NCBI GenBank assembly: GCA_017051695.1
Contig: JAFIDK010000006.1
Location: 1 to 64,000, forward strand
Length of the DNA: 64,000 nt
From: Algoriphagus aestuarii
Lineage (GTDB): Bacteria; Bacteroidota; Bacteroidia; Cytophagales; Cyclobacteriaceae
Reading direction: 5' to 3'
The position numbers and the translations under genes are program-made. The notes beneath the pieces are model-generated. The model had not been told where the DNA came from, did no database searches, and worked only from the letters and a program-made list of their open reading frames with translations. Positions 1-7,835 of the stretch are shown here, piece by piece; the stretch's first letter is position 1; each line of letters begins with the position of its first letter.

Positions 1-87
<87 letters not shown>

Positions 88-288
88 AAATTATCATTAT
101 ATACACTGTCCATATGACCGCCTCTTCAGCAAATCACATAAACCTTCCCTCGTCTTTCTCAGGTTATTATTTTTTTTCGCCTTACATCACTTCAAAGAAC
201 TTAGTACCACTCATTTGTGGCCCTTGACAGAGACCGAAAACCTACGCTTTCTTTTCCGTTTTTTTACCCTTCCTTGCTGAAGGGAGTG
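88..288 (-). other. rRNA operon leader region
   Basis: About 200 transcribed bases separate the proximal rRNA promoter from the mature 16S end, with no open reading frame of interest. The stretch holds a boxA-like element (191-202). The expected 16S processing stem cannot be judged because its partner lies beyond the window. Confidence 0.6.
191..202 (-). promoter_or_regulatory. boxA-like antitermination element
   Basis: The minus strand reads AAGTTCTTTGAA, close to the boxA elements (TTCTTTGA core) found in rRNA leaders of Bacteroidota, where Nus factors load for antitermination. The assignment rests on the core match and its position between promoter and 16S. Confidence 0.4.
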
Positions 289-318
289 CAAAGGTAAGAA
301 GTATTTTTTTACTTCCAA
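289..318 (-). promoter_or_regulatory. rRNA promoter P2 (promoter-proximal)
   Basis: The minus strand has a -33 TTG (316-318), 19 bases, then TACCTTTG (289-296), matching the Bacteroidota housekeeping sigma consensus TTG-N19-21-TAnnTTTG. The downstream bases GCACTCC are shared with the more distant promoter. Confidence 0.8.
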
Positions 319-404
319 TAATCAGATAATAAAAATTTGAAATTTATTTTTCTGCCTATGCTTTTGTTTTCAACTGATTTTTGAGTCGTTTCTCAAACGG
401 AGTG

Positions 405-435
405 CAAACATAGGATGGTTTCGATTAATTCACAA
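405..435 (-). promoter_or_regulatory. rRNA promoter P1 (distal)
   Basis: The minus strand has TTG (433-435), 20 bases, then TATGTTTG (405-412). The same GCACTCC follows as at P2. Two strong tandem promoters are usual for rRNA operons. P1 starts just beyond the end of the DUF2480 gene, so the upstream operon ends immediately before it. Confidence 0.75.
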
Positions 436-486
436 GCATTGGAGCCAAGAAAACATCAAACTTTTAGCAAAAAAATCGCATTGAAT

Positions 487-506
487 TAAAAATCAAGACT
501 TTGATT
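487..506 (-). terminator. Possible terminator of the rpmH-DUF2480 operon
   Basis: On the minus strand AATCAA-AGTC-TTGATT is followed by TTTAATT. The stem is only six pairs and overlaps the last codons of the DUF2480 gene, so it is a weak candidate. It lies between that gene and the rRNA promoters. Confidence 0.35.
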
Positions 507-1002
507 TTTTATAAAGCGGAACAGTACTACAAGGTTCTCCATACATAATGGTCTTCGCCCTGCTTTGTACCAAGGACACAATCTTACCGTATGCAAATAA
601 TGGGATAGGAAAATCCGAGCAACCTTTAACAATAACAGGCTTATCATTGAAAATTTCTAAATCCAAATTCCCCAAACATTTTTCTGAAATCATTACCTCC
701 AGCTCATTCAAACCACCTATCGCATAGCCATTGGCAATTGGGGTTAGATAAGTAGCCACCAACATGTATGCCCAGTTTGGCACAATTGCATCAGCTGAAC
801 AAAGGATAGCCACCCATTTGTCTTGATAAGGATTCCAATCCAACTCTTTTAATGCAGCCCGGAAATCCTTCTCTTTTAATACCAGCTCCTGGAAAAGAAA
901 CGGTTTCAAATCAAAAACTATCCTTTCTTCTTTTGGATAGATCTCTTCAAGGTTTAAAGAAACAATAGCACTCTGGGACACTCTATTTACAATCTCGCTC
1001 AT
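493..1002 (-). CDS. DUF2480 family protein
   Basis: A 169-residue protein recognised as DUF2480, a family restricted to Bacteroidota with no established biochemical role. It has no signal peptide or membrane segment, so it should be cytosolic. Visible features are a central segment with SADAIVPNWAYMLVATYL and a C-terminal part rich in short beta strands ending in a basic tail. Its start overlaps the stop of tsaB by four bases (ATGA), which indicates translational coupling and places it last in the rpmH-rnpA-S41-tsaB operon. The company of tRNA and ribosome genes hints at a translation-linked role, but this is inference only. Confidence 0.8.
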   Translation of the reverse strand: MSEIVNRVSQSAIVSLNLEEIYPKEERIVFDLKPFLFQELVLKEKDFRAALKELDWNPYQDKWVAILCSADAIVPNWAYMLVATYLTPIANGYAIGGLNELEVMISEKCLGNLDLEIFNDKPVIVKGCSDFPIPLFAYGKIVSLVQSRAKTIMYGEPCSTVPLYKKSKS

Positions 1003-1691
1003 GACAACAACAATGGATTCTTTTTCGACTTGAGAACCTTAAATTCTTTCAAATAATTCGGGACAAAGTAAGCCAAATCCTCAAAGTCACTTTTCTGATA
1101 TTTGGTCCAGGCCAACTCTCCTACTTGAACCGCAGAAATTCCGTCATCTAAAAAAACTGCATTATCATGTAGTACCACATTTTTAACTTTTGGGACAGCA
1201 TCTCCGATGAAGATCACTTCAGAATCCATTAACAGTGATTGGAATGAATTTTCATCAATCAACTCTGAATCCAGATTTGAAATAGGCAAGAAGTCTGAGT
1301 TATATATTTCTCTGTAAACTTCCATTCTTCTCGCATCGAGCATCGAAACTACAAGGGACTTAGCCCCCATCTTATTTTTCGCCCCTCTAGCCAATGCGGC
1401 CAAAGTACTTACTCCTATCAATGGAACTCCCCAGGCAAAACATAGCCCTTTAGCAGTTGACACACCAATTCTCAATCCTGTGTATGATCCAGGACCTTCC
1501 GAAACAGCTACTGCTGAAATATGCTTTCCTTCAATTTTACTTTCTTGCAATAACTCATCCACCAGACCAATCAAGCGTTCGGAATGAGCTCCTGGTAATT
1601 CAATCTCTTTTACACCGACCAACTCTCCATTTTCATGAAGTGCTACAGAACAGACAGGAGTAGACGTCTCTATGGAAAGAATTTTGGCCAT
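999..1691 (-). CDS. tsaB: tRNA threonylcarbamoyladenosine biosynthesis protein TsaB
   Basis: TsaB is the ASKHA-fold partner of TsaD (with TsaE) in forming N6-threonylcarbamoyladenosine at A37 of ANN-decoding tRNAs. The N-terminus ILSIETSTPVCSVAL is the family phosphate-1-like motif, followed by LPGAHSERL and the signature EGPGSYTGLRIGVSTAKGL around residues 65-83. At 230 residues the length fits TsaB rather than the longer TsaD. The gene starts 3 bp after the S41 protease stop and overlaps DUF2480 by 4 bp, so it sits in the middle of one operon. TsaD and TsaE are not in this window. Confidence 0.95.
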   Translation of the reverse strand: MAKILSIETSTPVCSVALHENGELVGVKEIELPGAHSERLIGLVDELLQESKIEGKHISAVAVSEGPGSYTGLRIGVSTAKGLCFAWGVPLIGVSTLAALARGAKNKMGAKSLVVSMLDARRMEVYREIYNSDFLPISNLDSELIDENSFQSLLMDSEVIFIGDAVPKVKNVVLHDNAVFLDDGISAVQVGELAWTKYQKSDFEDLAYFVPNYLKEFKVLKSKKNPLLLS

Positions 1692-1694
1692 GGA

Positions 1695-3356
1695 TTATTT
1701 TCTAGAAGCTGTTAGGGTTTGTTGGAGTTTATCAGGTACAGACAAAAAAGTCAATGCCTCTGTTACGGCCGGGTCTCCATTTAGACTAGCCTCAATCATC
1801 CCTTCTTGAAAATAATAACGAGAAACAATCTCCTCAGAAAGAATTTTTCGGATTTCTTCCTGATAAGTCACTAAATCTTGCTCTTTATTATGATGGACTT
1901 TTGTTTTAATTGCTTCAATCTGAGCTTGTATTTCGTAAAAATAAGCTTCCTTCTCGGCATACTTTGTCAAATCTTCAACGGACTTTTCCACGTAGGTCTT
2001 GTAATCGTACTCTTTACCTTCTAGCCATTTCTTAAAGCTCTCATAATCCTTATCAGATATAGAAAATGCTGCCGGATCAGTAATCGCATCATGAGAACGA
2101 GCATATTCTGTTGCAAAATTAAAGATATGACTACGGGCGACCAAGCTATAGGAAATTGGCGCATATTTTACTTGATCCACCATTTCATCAGGTTCGATAC
2201 CCGCACCATCCAGAACAATTCTCCCGTTTTTGGTTTTAAATTCCTTTCTCAATGAGTCAGGTACTGAAGTAAGCTCTCCACTTTCTCTTGATTTGGTATA
2301 ATCAATCGCCTGAATACATCTACCACTTGGTATATAGTATTTCGCAGTGGTGATTTTCATCTGGGAATTATAAGAAAGTGGAATAGTAGTCTGTACAAGA
2401 CCCTTCCCAAAAGATTTTCTTCCTATTAATACAGCGCGGTCATAATCCTGAAGGGCTCCTGCCACAATTTCTGAAGCCGATGCCGAATTTTCATTGATCA
2501 AGACTACCAATGGAATTTCCTTGTCCACAGGCGTTTTGGTAGTCTTGTAGGTGTAATTCACATTCTCAAGCTTCCCGATCGTTTTTACAATGTCCTTTCC
2601 TTTAGGGATAAAAAGATTGACAATTTCTGCTGCTTCATTTACCAACCCACCAGGATTATCTCTTAAATCCAAAATCAATCGCTCAATCCCCTGACCTTTT
2701 AGATCCAACAAGGCATTTCTTACCTCGTTTGAGGCATTGGTTGTAAACTCACTTAATTTGATATATCCAGTGCGATCATCAACTTTTCCATAAAAAGGGA
2801 CGTTCTTGATGACAATTTTTCTTCTAGTTAAATTGAAGCCCAAGGTATCATCCCCTCTTTTTACCTGTACAAAAACTTCGGTATTAGCCGGCCCTTTTAG
2901 TAATGAGGATACGTCAGAAGTAGCCTTATCTACCACTGAAACCGTGTCAACTTTCAATAACTCATCCGCAATTTTCAAACCGGCACTTTGGGCAGGAAAT
3001 CCAGTATAAGGCATCACGATGATATTTCCTTCCCCTCTGTTTCCAATCAAGGCCCCCACGCCGCCGTACTCACCCGTTGTCATGACCCTAAAATCAGCAG
3101 ATTCCTCCTCTGGGATATACGTGGTGTAAGGATCTAATTCCTCCAGCATGGCATTGATACCAATGGTCACTAACTCATCCGGATCAATTTCATCCACATA
3201 ATAGGAATCCAACTCCCTGACCATGGTAGCGAAAATGTCTATGTTCTTCGCAATCGCAAAGAGTTTGTCATTTTTGGTTTTGAAAGCAAAGAATCCTGAA
3301 AGGATAATTGCTCCCAAGAAAAATATCAGGAGGGATTTCTTAAGTGGTTTATTCAT
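1695..3356 (-). CDS. S41 family C-terminal processing peptidase (CtpA-like)
   Basis: A periplasmic serine protease anchored by an N-terminal hydrophobic segment (SLLIFFLGAIILSGFFAF, residues 9-26). A PDZ domain (about 90-175) precedes the tail-specific protease domain. The Ser/Lys dyad is visible: the middle serine of NENSASASE (about Ser293) and the lysine in GRKSFGKGLVQ (about Lys318). Family members degrade or trim proteins with exposed C-termini, including envelope and lipoprotein substrates. The 553-residue length is normal. The start overlaps the rnpA stop by four bases, and the gene lies in the rpmH operon. Its exact substrate cannot be read from the sequence. Confidence 0.93.
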   Translation of the reverse strand: MNKPLKKSLLIFFLGAIILSGFFAFKTKNDKLFAIAKNIDIFATMVRELDSYYVDEIDPDELVTIGINAMLEELDPYTTYIPEEESADFRVMTTGEYGGVGALIGNRGEGNIIVMPYTGFPAQSAGLKIADELLKVDTVSVVDKATSDVSSLLKGPANTEVFVQVKRGDDTLGFNLTRRKIVIKNVPFYGKVDDRTGYIKLSEFTTNASNEVRNALLDLKGQGIERLILDLRDNPGGLVNEAAEIVNLFIPKGKDIVKTIGKLENVNYTYKTTKTPVDKEIPLVVLINENSASASEIVAGALQDYDRAVLIGRKSFGKGLVQTTIPLSYNSQMKITTAKYYIPSGRCIQAIDYTKSRESGELTSVPDSLRKEFKTKNGRIVLDGAGIEPDEMVDQVKYAPISYSLVARSHIFNFATEYARSHDAITDPAAFSISDKDYESFKKWLEGKEYDYKTYVEKSVEDLTKYAEKEAYFYEIQAQIEAIKTKVHHNKEQDLVTYQEEIRKILSEEIVSRYYFQEGMIEASLNGDPAVTEALTFLSVPDKLQQTLTASRK

Positions 3357-3745
3357 GATTCTTTGTGGTTTGTTTGGAGCACTTCAGCCAACTTATTGAG
3401 GATAAGGACAATTTTAGCTTCAATTTTGTGAAAATCCATACCTGATGGTCCCACATAAATCAAACCCAAATTTAAATCTTGATATTCTACAGCTGAAAGT
3501 AGTTGCTTATTAAGTCTATAGGCCTCTTTCATCCTTCTTTTGATGAAATTCCGGTCTACGGCCTTTTTGATTTTCTTCTTCGAAACGGAGAAAAGCACCT
3601 TTGGGGTTCCATTCCCCTCCTGCTTTTTAACAAAAAATTGGACTTTGAAAGGGAATAAAAAAAAAGAGGAACCTTCGTTAAAAAGTTCCTTGATTTCTTT
3701 TTCGGCATGAAGCCGTTCACTTTTTGGAAGTTTATAATTCATCAC
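3353..3745 (-). CDS. rnpA: Ribonuclease P protein component
   Basis: The small basic protein subunit of RNase P, which helps the catalytic RNA remove 5' leaders from pre-tRNA. The 130-residue sequence carries the signature region FSVSKKKIKKAVDRNFIKRR (residues about 50-70), matching the family RNR motif, and the usual KLPKSERLHAEKEI start. It lies 45 bp downstream of rpmH, as in most bacteria, and its stop overlaps the next start (ATGA). The N-terminal MM allows a start at either methionine; the first is reported. Confidence 0.96.
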   Translation of the reverse strand: MMNYKLPKSERLHAEKEIKELFNEGSSFFLFPFKVQFFVKKQEGNGTPKVLFSVSKKKIKKAVDRNFIKRRMKEAYRLNKQLLSAVEYQDLNLGLIYVGPSGMDFHKIEAKIVLILNKLAEVLQTNHKES

Positions 3746-3790
3746 AAGGAGTAATACCGTATGTGAACATACGAAAACTACCTTAAAGAA

Positions 3791-3949
3791 TTACTTCTTC
3801 AATGTCTTTTCAGATGACACAGATAATTTGTGTCTTCCTTTTGCTCTTCTGGCTTTCAATACTCTTCTACCGTTAGCAGAAGACATTCTTTCTCTAAAGC
3901 CGTGCTTATTTTTTCTTTTTCTGCGAGAAGGCTGGAATGTTCTTTTCAT
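3791..3949 (-). CDS. rpmH: 50S ribosomal protein L34
   Basis: A 52-residue, very basic protein starting [20 protein letters not shown] and ending SSEKTLKK, an unmistakable L34. It is encoded as ATG at 3949 to TAA at 3791. L34 is one of the smallest proteins of the large ribosomal subunit. It heads the operon rpmH-rnpA-S41-tsaB-DUF2480 and has a good promoter at 4018-4047. Confidence 0.98.
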   Translation of the reverse strand: MKRTFQPSRRKRKNKHGFRERMSSANGRRVLKARRAKGRHKLSVSSEKTLKK

Positions 3950-4017
3950 GATCGAATATCTTTATCTTTTTTGCTTCCTGGACTTCCTCTCTGAGGAATA
4001 GGCCTCAAAAAGGACTG

Positions 4018-4047
4018 CAAAGATAAGTAGCATTTTTTGAAATACAA
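4018..4047 (-). promoter_or_regulatory. rpmH operon promoter
   Basis: On the minus strand TTG (4045-4047), 19 bases, then TATCTTTG (4018-4025), about 70 bp before the rpmH ATG. It matches the Bacteroidota consensus exactly. It interleaves with the oppositely directed promoter of the M61 peptidase gene. Confidence 0.8.
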
Positions 4048-4065
4048 ACCTACCCAATACATTTG
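4037..4065 (+). promoter_or_regulatory. Promoter of the M61 peptidase gene
   Basis: TTG (4037-4039), 18 bases, then TACATTTG (4058-4065). Transcription would begin near 4072. The TTG codon at 4063, a formal start for the longest frame, would then lie inside the -7 box, which favours the ATG at 4087. Confidence 0.65.
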
Positions 4066-4086
4066 TTAGACTCTAATCAGATATCT

Positions 4087-5727
4087 ATGTGCAAATATAC
4101 AATAAGTTGCCCTAATCCCGCTTCCCAATTTCTCCAAATTCAATTGGAATTAACTTCCTGGTCTGATGAAACAATCAGCCTCCAACTGCCCGCATGGCGT
4201 GCAGGACGCTATCAGCTGGCAAATTACGCCCAATTCATACGGAACTTTTCCGTCCTGAATAACACCGGAAAAAAGATTGCCTGGAAAAAAGCCAGTAAAG
4301 ACTGCTGGGAGTTTGAATCCAAAAAAAATCAAAAATATCTGATTGACTATGAGTTTTTCTGTTCCAGAATGGATGCAGGTGGCGCCTGGATTGACGATCA
4401 GCAAGTGTATATTAACCTCATCAATTGCTGTTTTGAAGTAAAAGGGTTAGAGAATTCACCCTTTACTCTGGAAGTGGATCTTCCATATTTTAATCAAAAT
4501 GTCTGCACTCTAAACCTGAAAAATGAAGCAACTTGGGAAGCAGAGGATTTTCAGCAGTTAGCTGATTCGACAATATTAGCCTCTCATTCTCTTTCCCATT
4601 TCCAGTACCAAATCGGCGATTCAACTTTTCATATTTGGATTCAGGGTGAAATTCATTTCGATTCAGAGTTGTTCATCGAGCGTTTCAAAAAATTCACTCG
4701 TCATCAGATTCAGGATTTTGGAGAGTTCCCGGAATCTATTTATCACTTCATTTTCCAACTTCTTCCCTATCGACACTATCATGGCGTAGAACATCAAAAA
4801 GGGACTGTAATTACCTTTGGCCCTGCCCATTCCTTGACAGACCCAAATCAAATGGAGGAACTTTTAGGTGTCAGTTCACATGAATTATACCATGCTTGGA
4901 ATGTCTGCCGTATCCGGCCAAAGGAATTGCTCCCATATGATTTTTCGAAAGAAAACTATACCCAAGCAGGATGGATCCTTGAAGGGATCACAACTTATAT
5001 GGGGGACTATTATTTGATGAAATCTGGGGTTTATACCCTGGAAACTTTCTTGTCCCAAATCGAAAACACACTTAAAAAAGAAACATCCAACCAAGGCTGG
5101 AAAAATCAGTCAATTTTGGAATCCAGTTTTGACCTTTGGCTAGATGGCTACCAACAGGGAATTCCTGACAGAAAAGTGAATATTTATTCCCATGGCAGTA
5201 TTCTTTGTTTTTGCCTTGACATCCTTCTTTTAGAGCAAGGAAGTAGCTTTACTTCAGTCATGAAAGCTGCCTGGAATAAATTCGGAAAGCCTGAAATCGG
5301 ATATACTACTGAGAGTTTCTGGGAAGTTTTACTTTCCTGCACCAGGAATCTAGCCCCATTTGAGGATTTCTATCAGCGTTTTATCTCTGGCAAAGAAGAT
5401 TTGATTCCTTTCTTTGGTAAAAAATTATCTTCACTTGGATTTTCCCTTCAGCTGAATGACAACCCAGATATGCTGGTTGGATCACTTGGGATTATGACCC
5501 ATGAATCTAAAATCACCAAAATACACCAGGACTCTCCTGCTTATGTAGACTTGATGATAGGTGACTATGTCAAGTTCGAGAAAACTGAAAATAAGGTCCA
5601 TTTATCCATTTCCCGGATCAATGGAAAGGAACTCGAATTCACCTATGAGCTTGGCTCGGGATTTTTTCCGGAACCAAAAATAAAAATTGAAAATGAAACA
5701 GCAATCAGAACCAAGTGGATGGAATAA
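4087..5727 (+). CDS. M61 family metallopeptidase with PDZ domain (glycyl aminopeptidase-like)
   Basis: M61 enzymes are zinc aminopeptidases; the characterised Sphingomonas enzyme prefers N-terminal Gly and Ala. The zinc site is visible as HELYHAWN (His265, Glu266, His269 from this start) with the third ligand in EGITTYMGDY about 30 residues on. An N-terminal beta domain comes first (LPAWRAGRYQLANYAQ is typical) and a degenerate PDZ domain fills the last ~100 residues. No signal peptide is evident, so it is probably cytosolic. The frame could start at TTG 4063, but that codon lies in the predicted promoter, so ATG 4087 (546 aa) is chosen. The gene is monocistronic and ends at a shared bidirectional terminator. 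Confidence 0.9.
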   Translation: MCKYTISCPNPASQFLQIQLELTSWSDETISLQLPAWRAGRYQLANYAQFIRNFSVLNNTGKKIAWKKASKDCWEFESKKNQKYLIDYEFFCSRMDAGGAWIDDQQVYINLINCCFEVKGLENSPFTLEVDLPYFNQNVCTLNLKNEATWEAEDFQQLADSTILASHSLSHFQYQIGDSTFHIWIQGEIHFDSELFIERFKKFTRHQIQDFGEFPESIYHFIFQLLPYRHYHGVEHQKGTVITFGPAHSLTDPNQMEELLGVSSHELYHAWNVCRIRPKELLPYDFSKENYTQAGWILEGITTYMGDYYLMKSGVYTLETFLSQIENTLKKETSNQGWKNQSILESSFDLWLDGYQQGIPDRKVNIYSHGSILCFCLDILLLEQGSSFTSVMKAAWNKFGKPEIGYTTESFWEVLLSCTRNLAPFEDFYQRFISGKEDLIPFFGKKLSSLGFSLQLNDNPDMLVGSLGIMTHESKITKIHQDSPAYVDLMIGDYVKFEKTENKVHLSISRINGKELEFTYELGSGFFPEPKIKIENETAIRTKWME

Positions 5728-5757
5728 AAAAGGGGCTTTCGAAAAGCCCCTTTTTAG
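5727..5757. terminator. Bidirectional intrinsic terminator
   Basis: An A-tract, GGGGCTTT, a short loop, AAAGCCCC and a T-tract form a hairpin that works on both strands. It sits between the convergent M61 and M16 genes. Confidence 0.88.
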
Positions 5758-5759
5758 TA

Positions 5760-7808
5760 TTATTTAAAATCTGTTTCCGTAAGTGTCGGATTGATTTCCA
5801 AAGATTCAATTTTTGCCTCTAGAGGAACAGGCAACATTGGGGACTTCATCGTCCAGGACATAGGAACCAAAACTCCATTTTTCTCTTGGTAATCAGAATA
5901 GAATGTATCACCTGATTTTTCGTTTTCGTTCTTGATTTTCAAACCTGAATCTACCGCGTAGTAGTTAATCACTTTGGCGCCGGATGGATTTGAAATAATC
6001 ACCTTGTAAGCAGGAGTTCCCTCCACATCTTTGATGCCGTCTAGTTCCATTGAATAACCCAAAACCTCGTAGTGTGCTTCAGGAATGAAAAGCGCATTCA
6101 TTTTCGCTTCTTCATATTGTTCGTCTGTCATATCAATGGTTTGACCTCCAGCTGACACGACACCTTTTCCATCCATCATGGTTGAACTCTGCATCACATT
6201 GCCCATCACAATGGTCTTTTGACCGAATCTCATATTGGCATCGTCAAAAGTCATGGCTATCTCCACCGCATTACCCATCACATCTGCCTTCATTAACAGT
6301 TTAGCCGCTTTGATTGCTTTTACAGCTTCCTCGCCACCGATGGCTTGGATATAACTTTCTATCACCTTTGAAGCAGTCATACTGGCATCTGTCATTTGAA
6401 TTTCCTTGGCTGGATCTCCCATGTTTGTAAACATTCTGACTTCGCCAAACTGGGCTAATTTTTCTTTGATCTCTGAACCATTCCCTACTGCCGTGATATA
6501 CATTTTGTCCGGTTGAATCAAATCAACTGCTGCCTTATTGATGTCCTCCACGGTATAGGAGTTCATCTTTTGAAGGTAGGTGGCATAGTAATCCTTTGGA
6601 AGGTTGTATCGCTCTGTATTCAAAGCAAAGTTTGCAATGGTAGAAGGACTTTCTAATGATCGACCAAATGAGCCTGCCAGATTTGACTTTGCTTTTTCAA
6701 GTTCTTCTTCTGTAACGCCGCTTTTCACCAATCGATCCAATTCATAAATAAACTGAACAACAGCAGAATCAGTCACTTCAGTCCTTACTGCAGCATTGGC
6801 AGAAATCCTACCGATCAATTTATCTGAAGAAATGGAAGAATAGGCACCATAGGTATAGCCTTTATCCTCTCTCAGATTCATAAACAATCTAGAGGAAGAA
6901 CCGCCTCCTAAAATCTGATTCACCAACCTACTGGAAATGTAATCCTCATCTCCGATTTGCAATTCCACAGGTTGTACGATATTAATATTGGTCTGGACAG
7001 AAGAGCTTCTATCCACTAATCCAACTACACTTGTCTCTGGTCTCTTTGGCGTTTCGTAAGTGAAAGTCGGAACCTCTCCAGGCTTCCAAGCAGCAAAATA
7101 CTCATTCACTACTTTTTCTGCTTCCGATTTGTCCATGTCTCCTACGATGGCCAAGTAAGCGATATTTGGCTTAAAAAAGGTCTCGTAGTAATTTTTGATA
7201 TCGGCTACAGTGATGTTATTGATAGTTTCTTCTGTCTCTACCTCACCATAGGGATGATCTTTTCCAAACATGATGGCATTGGTCAGCCTGGAAGAAATCG
7301 CTCCTGGATCATCTTTGCTTGACGCCAAACTAGTCAGAGACTGCTTTCTAAGCTTGTCCAATTCCTCCTGTGGAAAAACTGGATTATATAGAACATCGGC
7401 CATCAATTCCAGTACTTTTGCCTGATGCTTTTTCAAAGATGAAGCAAAGATGGAAGTAGAACTTGCAGAAAGACTTGCTCCAATAAAATCCACTTCTTCA
7501 TCCAATTGGTCTTTGGTCCTATTGGTGGTTCCTGAAGTCATCATTTCTCCCACAAAACCAGTCAGACCGGCTTTATCACCCTCTAAAAGTGGATCGCGCT
7601 CTAACACTAATGTGAAAGAAACCCTTGGTAGTTTGTCGTTTTTCACGACGAAAACCTTCAGTCCATTGTCCAAAGTAAAAGTCTCGGCTTCACCGATTTT
7701 TATTTCCGGAGCAGGACCTGACTTAGGAAACTGGGTTCTATCCAGCTGAGCATAACTCACCACAGCTACCAAAAAGCTTAATACAAATGATATTGCTATT
7801 TTTTTCAT
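5760..7808 (-). CDS. M16 family protein lacking the zinc motif, with extra C-terminal domain
   Basis: A secreted pitrilysin-fold protein with signal peptide MKKIAISFVLSFLVAVVSYA. Two M16 half-domains span about 25-460. Where active members carry HxxEH, this one has GFVGEMMTSGT, so it cannot bind catalytic zinc there. The second half keeps the RED...YTYG segment typical of the M16 C-terminal domain. Residues about 470-682 form a further beta-rich domain resembling the lipoprotein-carrier/outer-membrane sorting fold (inference). It follows an active M16 gene by 27 bp, so the two products probably form a heterodimer like the alpha/beta subunits of mitochondrial processing peptidase or the paired Sphingomonas M16 proteins. 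Confidence 0.88.
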   Translation of the reverse strand: MKKIAISFVLSFLVAVVSYAQLDRTQFPKSGPAPEIKIGEAETFTLDNGLKVFVVKNDKLPRVSFTLVLERDPLLEGDKAGLTGFVGEMMTSGTTNRTKDQLDEEVDFIGASLSASSTSIFASSLKKHQAKVLELMADVLYNPVFPQEELDKLRKQSLTSLASSKDDPGAISSRLTNAIMFGKDHPYGEVETEETINNITVADIKNYYETFFKPNIAYLAIVGDMDKSEAEKVVNEYFAAWKPGEVPTFTYETPKRPETSVVGLVDRSSSVQTNINIVQPVELQIGDEDYISSRLVNQILGGGSSSRLFMNLREDKGYTYGAYSSISSDKLIGRISANAAVRTEVTDSAVVQFIYELDRLVKSGVTEEELEKAKSNLAGSFGRSLESPSTIANFALNTERYNLPKDYYATYLQKMNSYTVEDINKAAVDLIQPDKMYITAVGNGSEIKEKLAQFGEVRMFTNMGDPAKEIQMTDASMTASKVIESYIQAIGGEEAVKAIKAAKLLMKADVMGNAVEIAMTFDDANMRFGQKTIVMGNVMQSSTMMDGKGVVSAGGQTIDMTDEQYEEAKMNALFIPEAHYEVLGYSMELDGIKDVEGTPAYKVIISNPSGAKVINYYAVDSGLKIKNENEKSGDTFYSDYQEKNGVLVPMSWTMKSPMLPVPLEAKIESLEINPTLTETDFK

Positions 7809-7835
7809 GTCAATTTGAGTATTTAGGTGAAACAG

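Noticed and set aside
4063-4086. Eight-codon N-terminal extension of the M61 peptidase from TTG
   Set aside because: It falls within the -7 element of the likely promoter, and the family does not need it.
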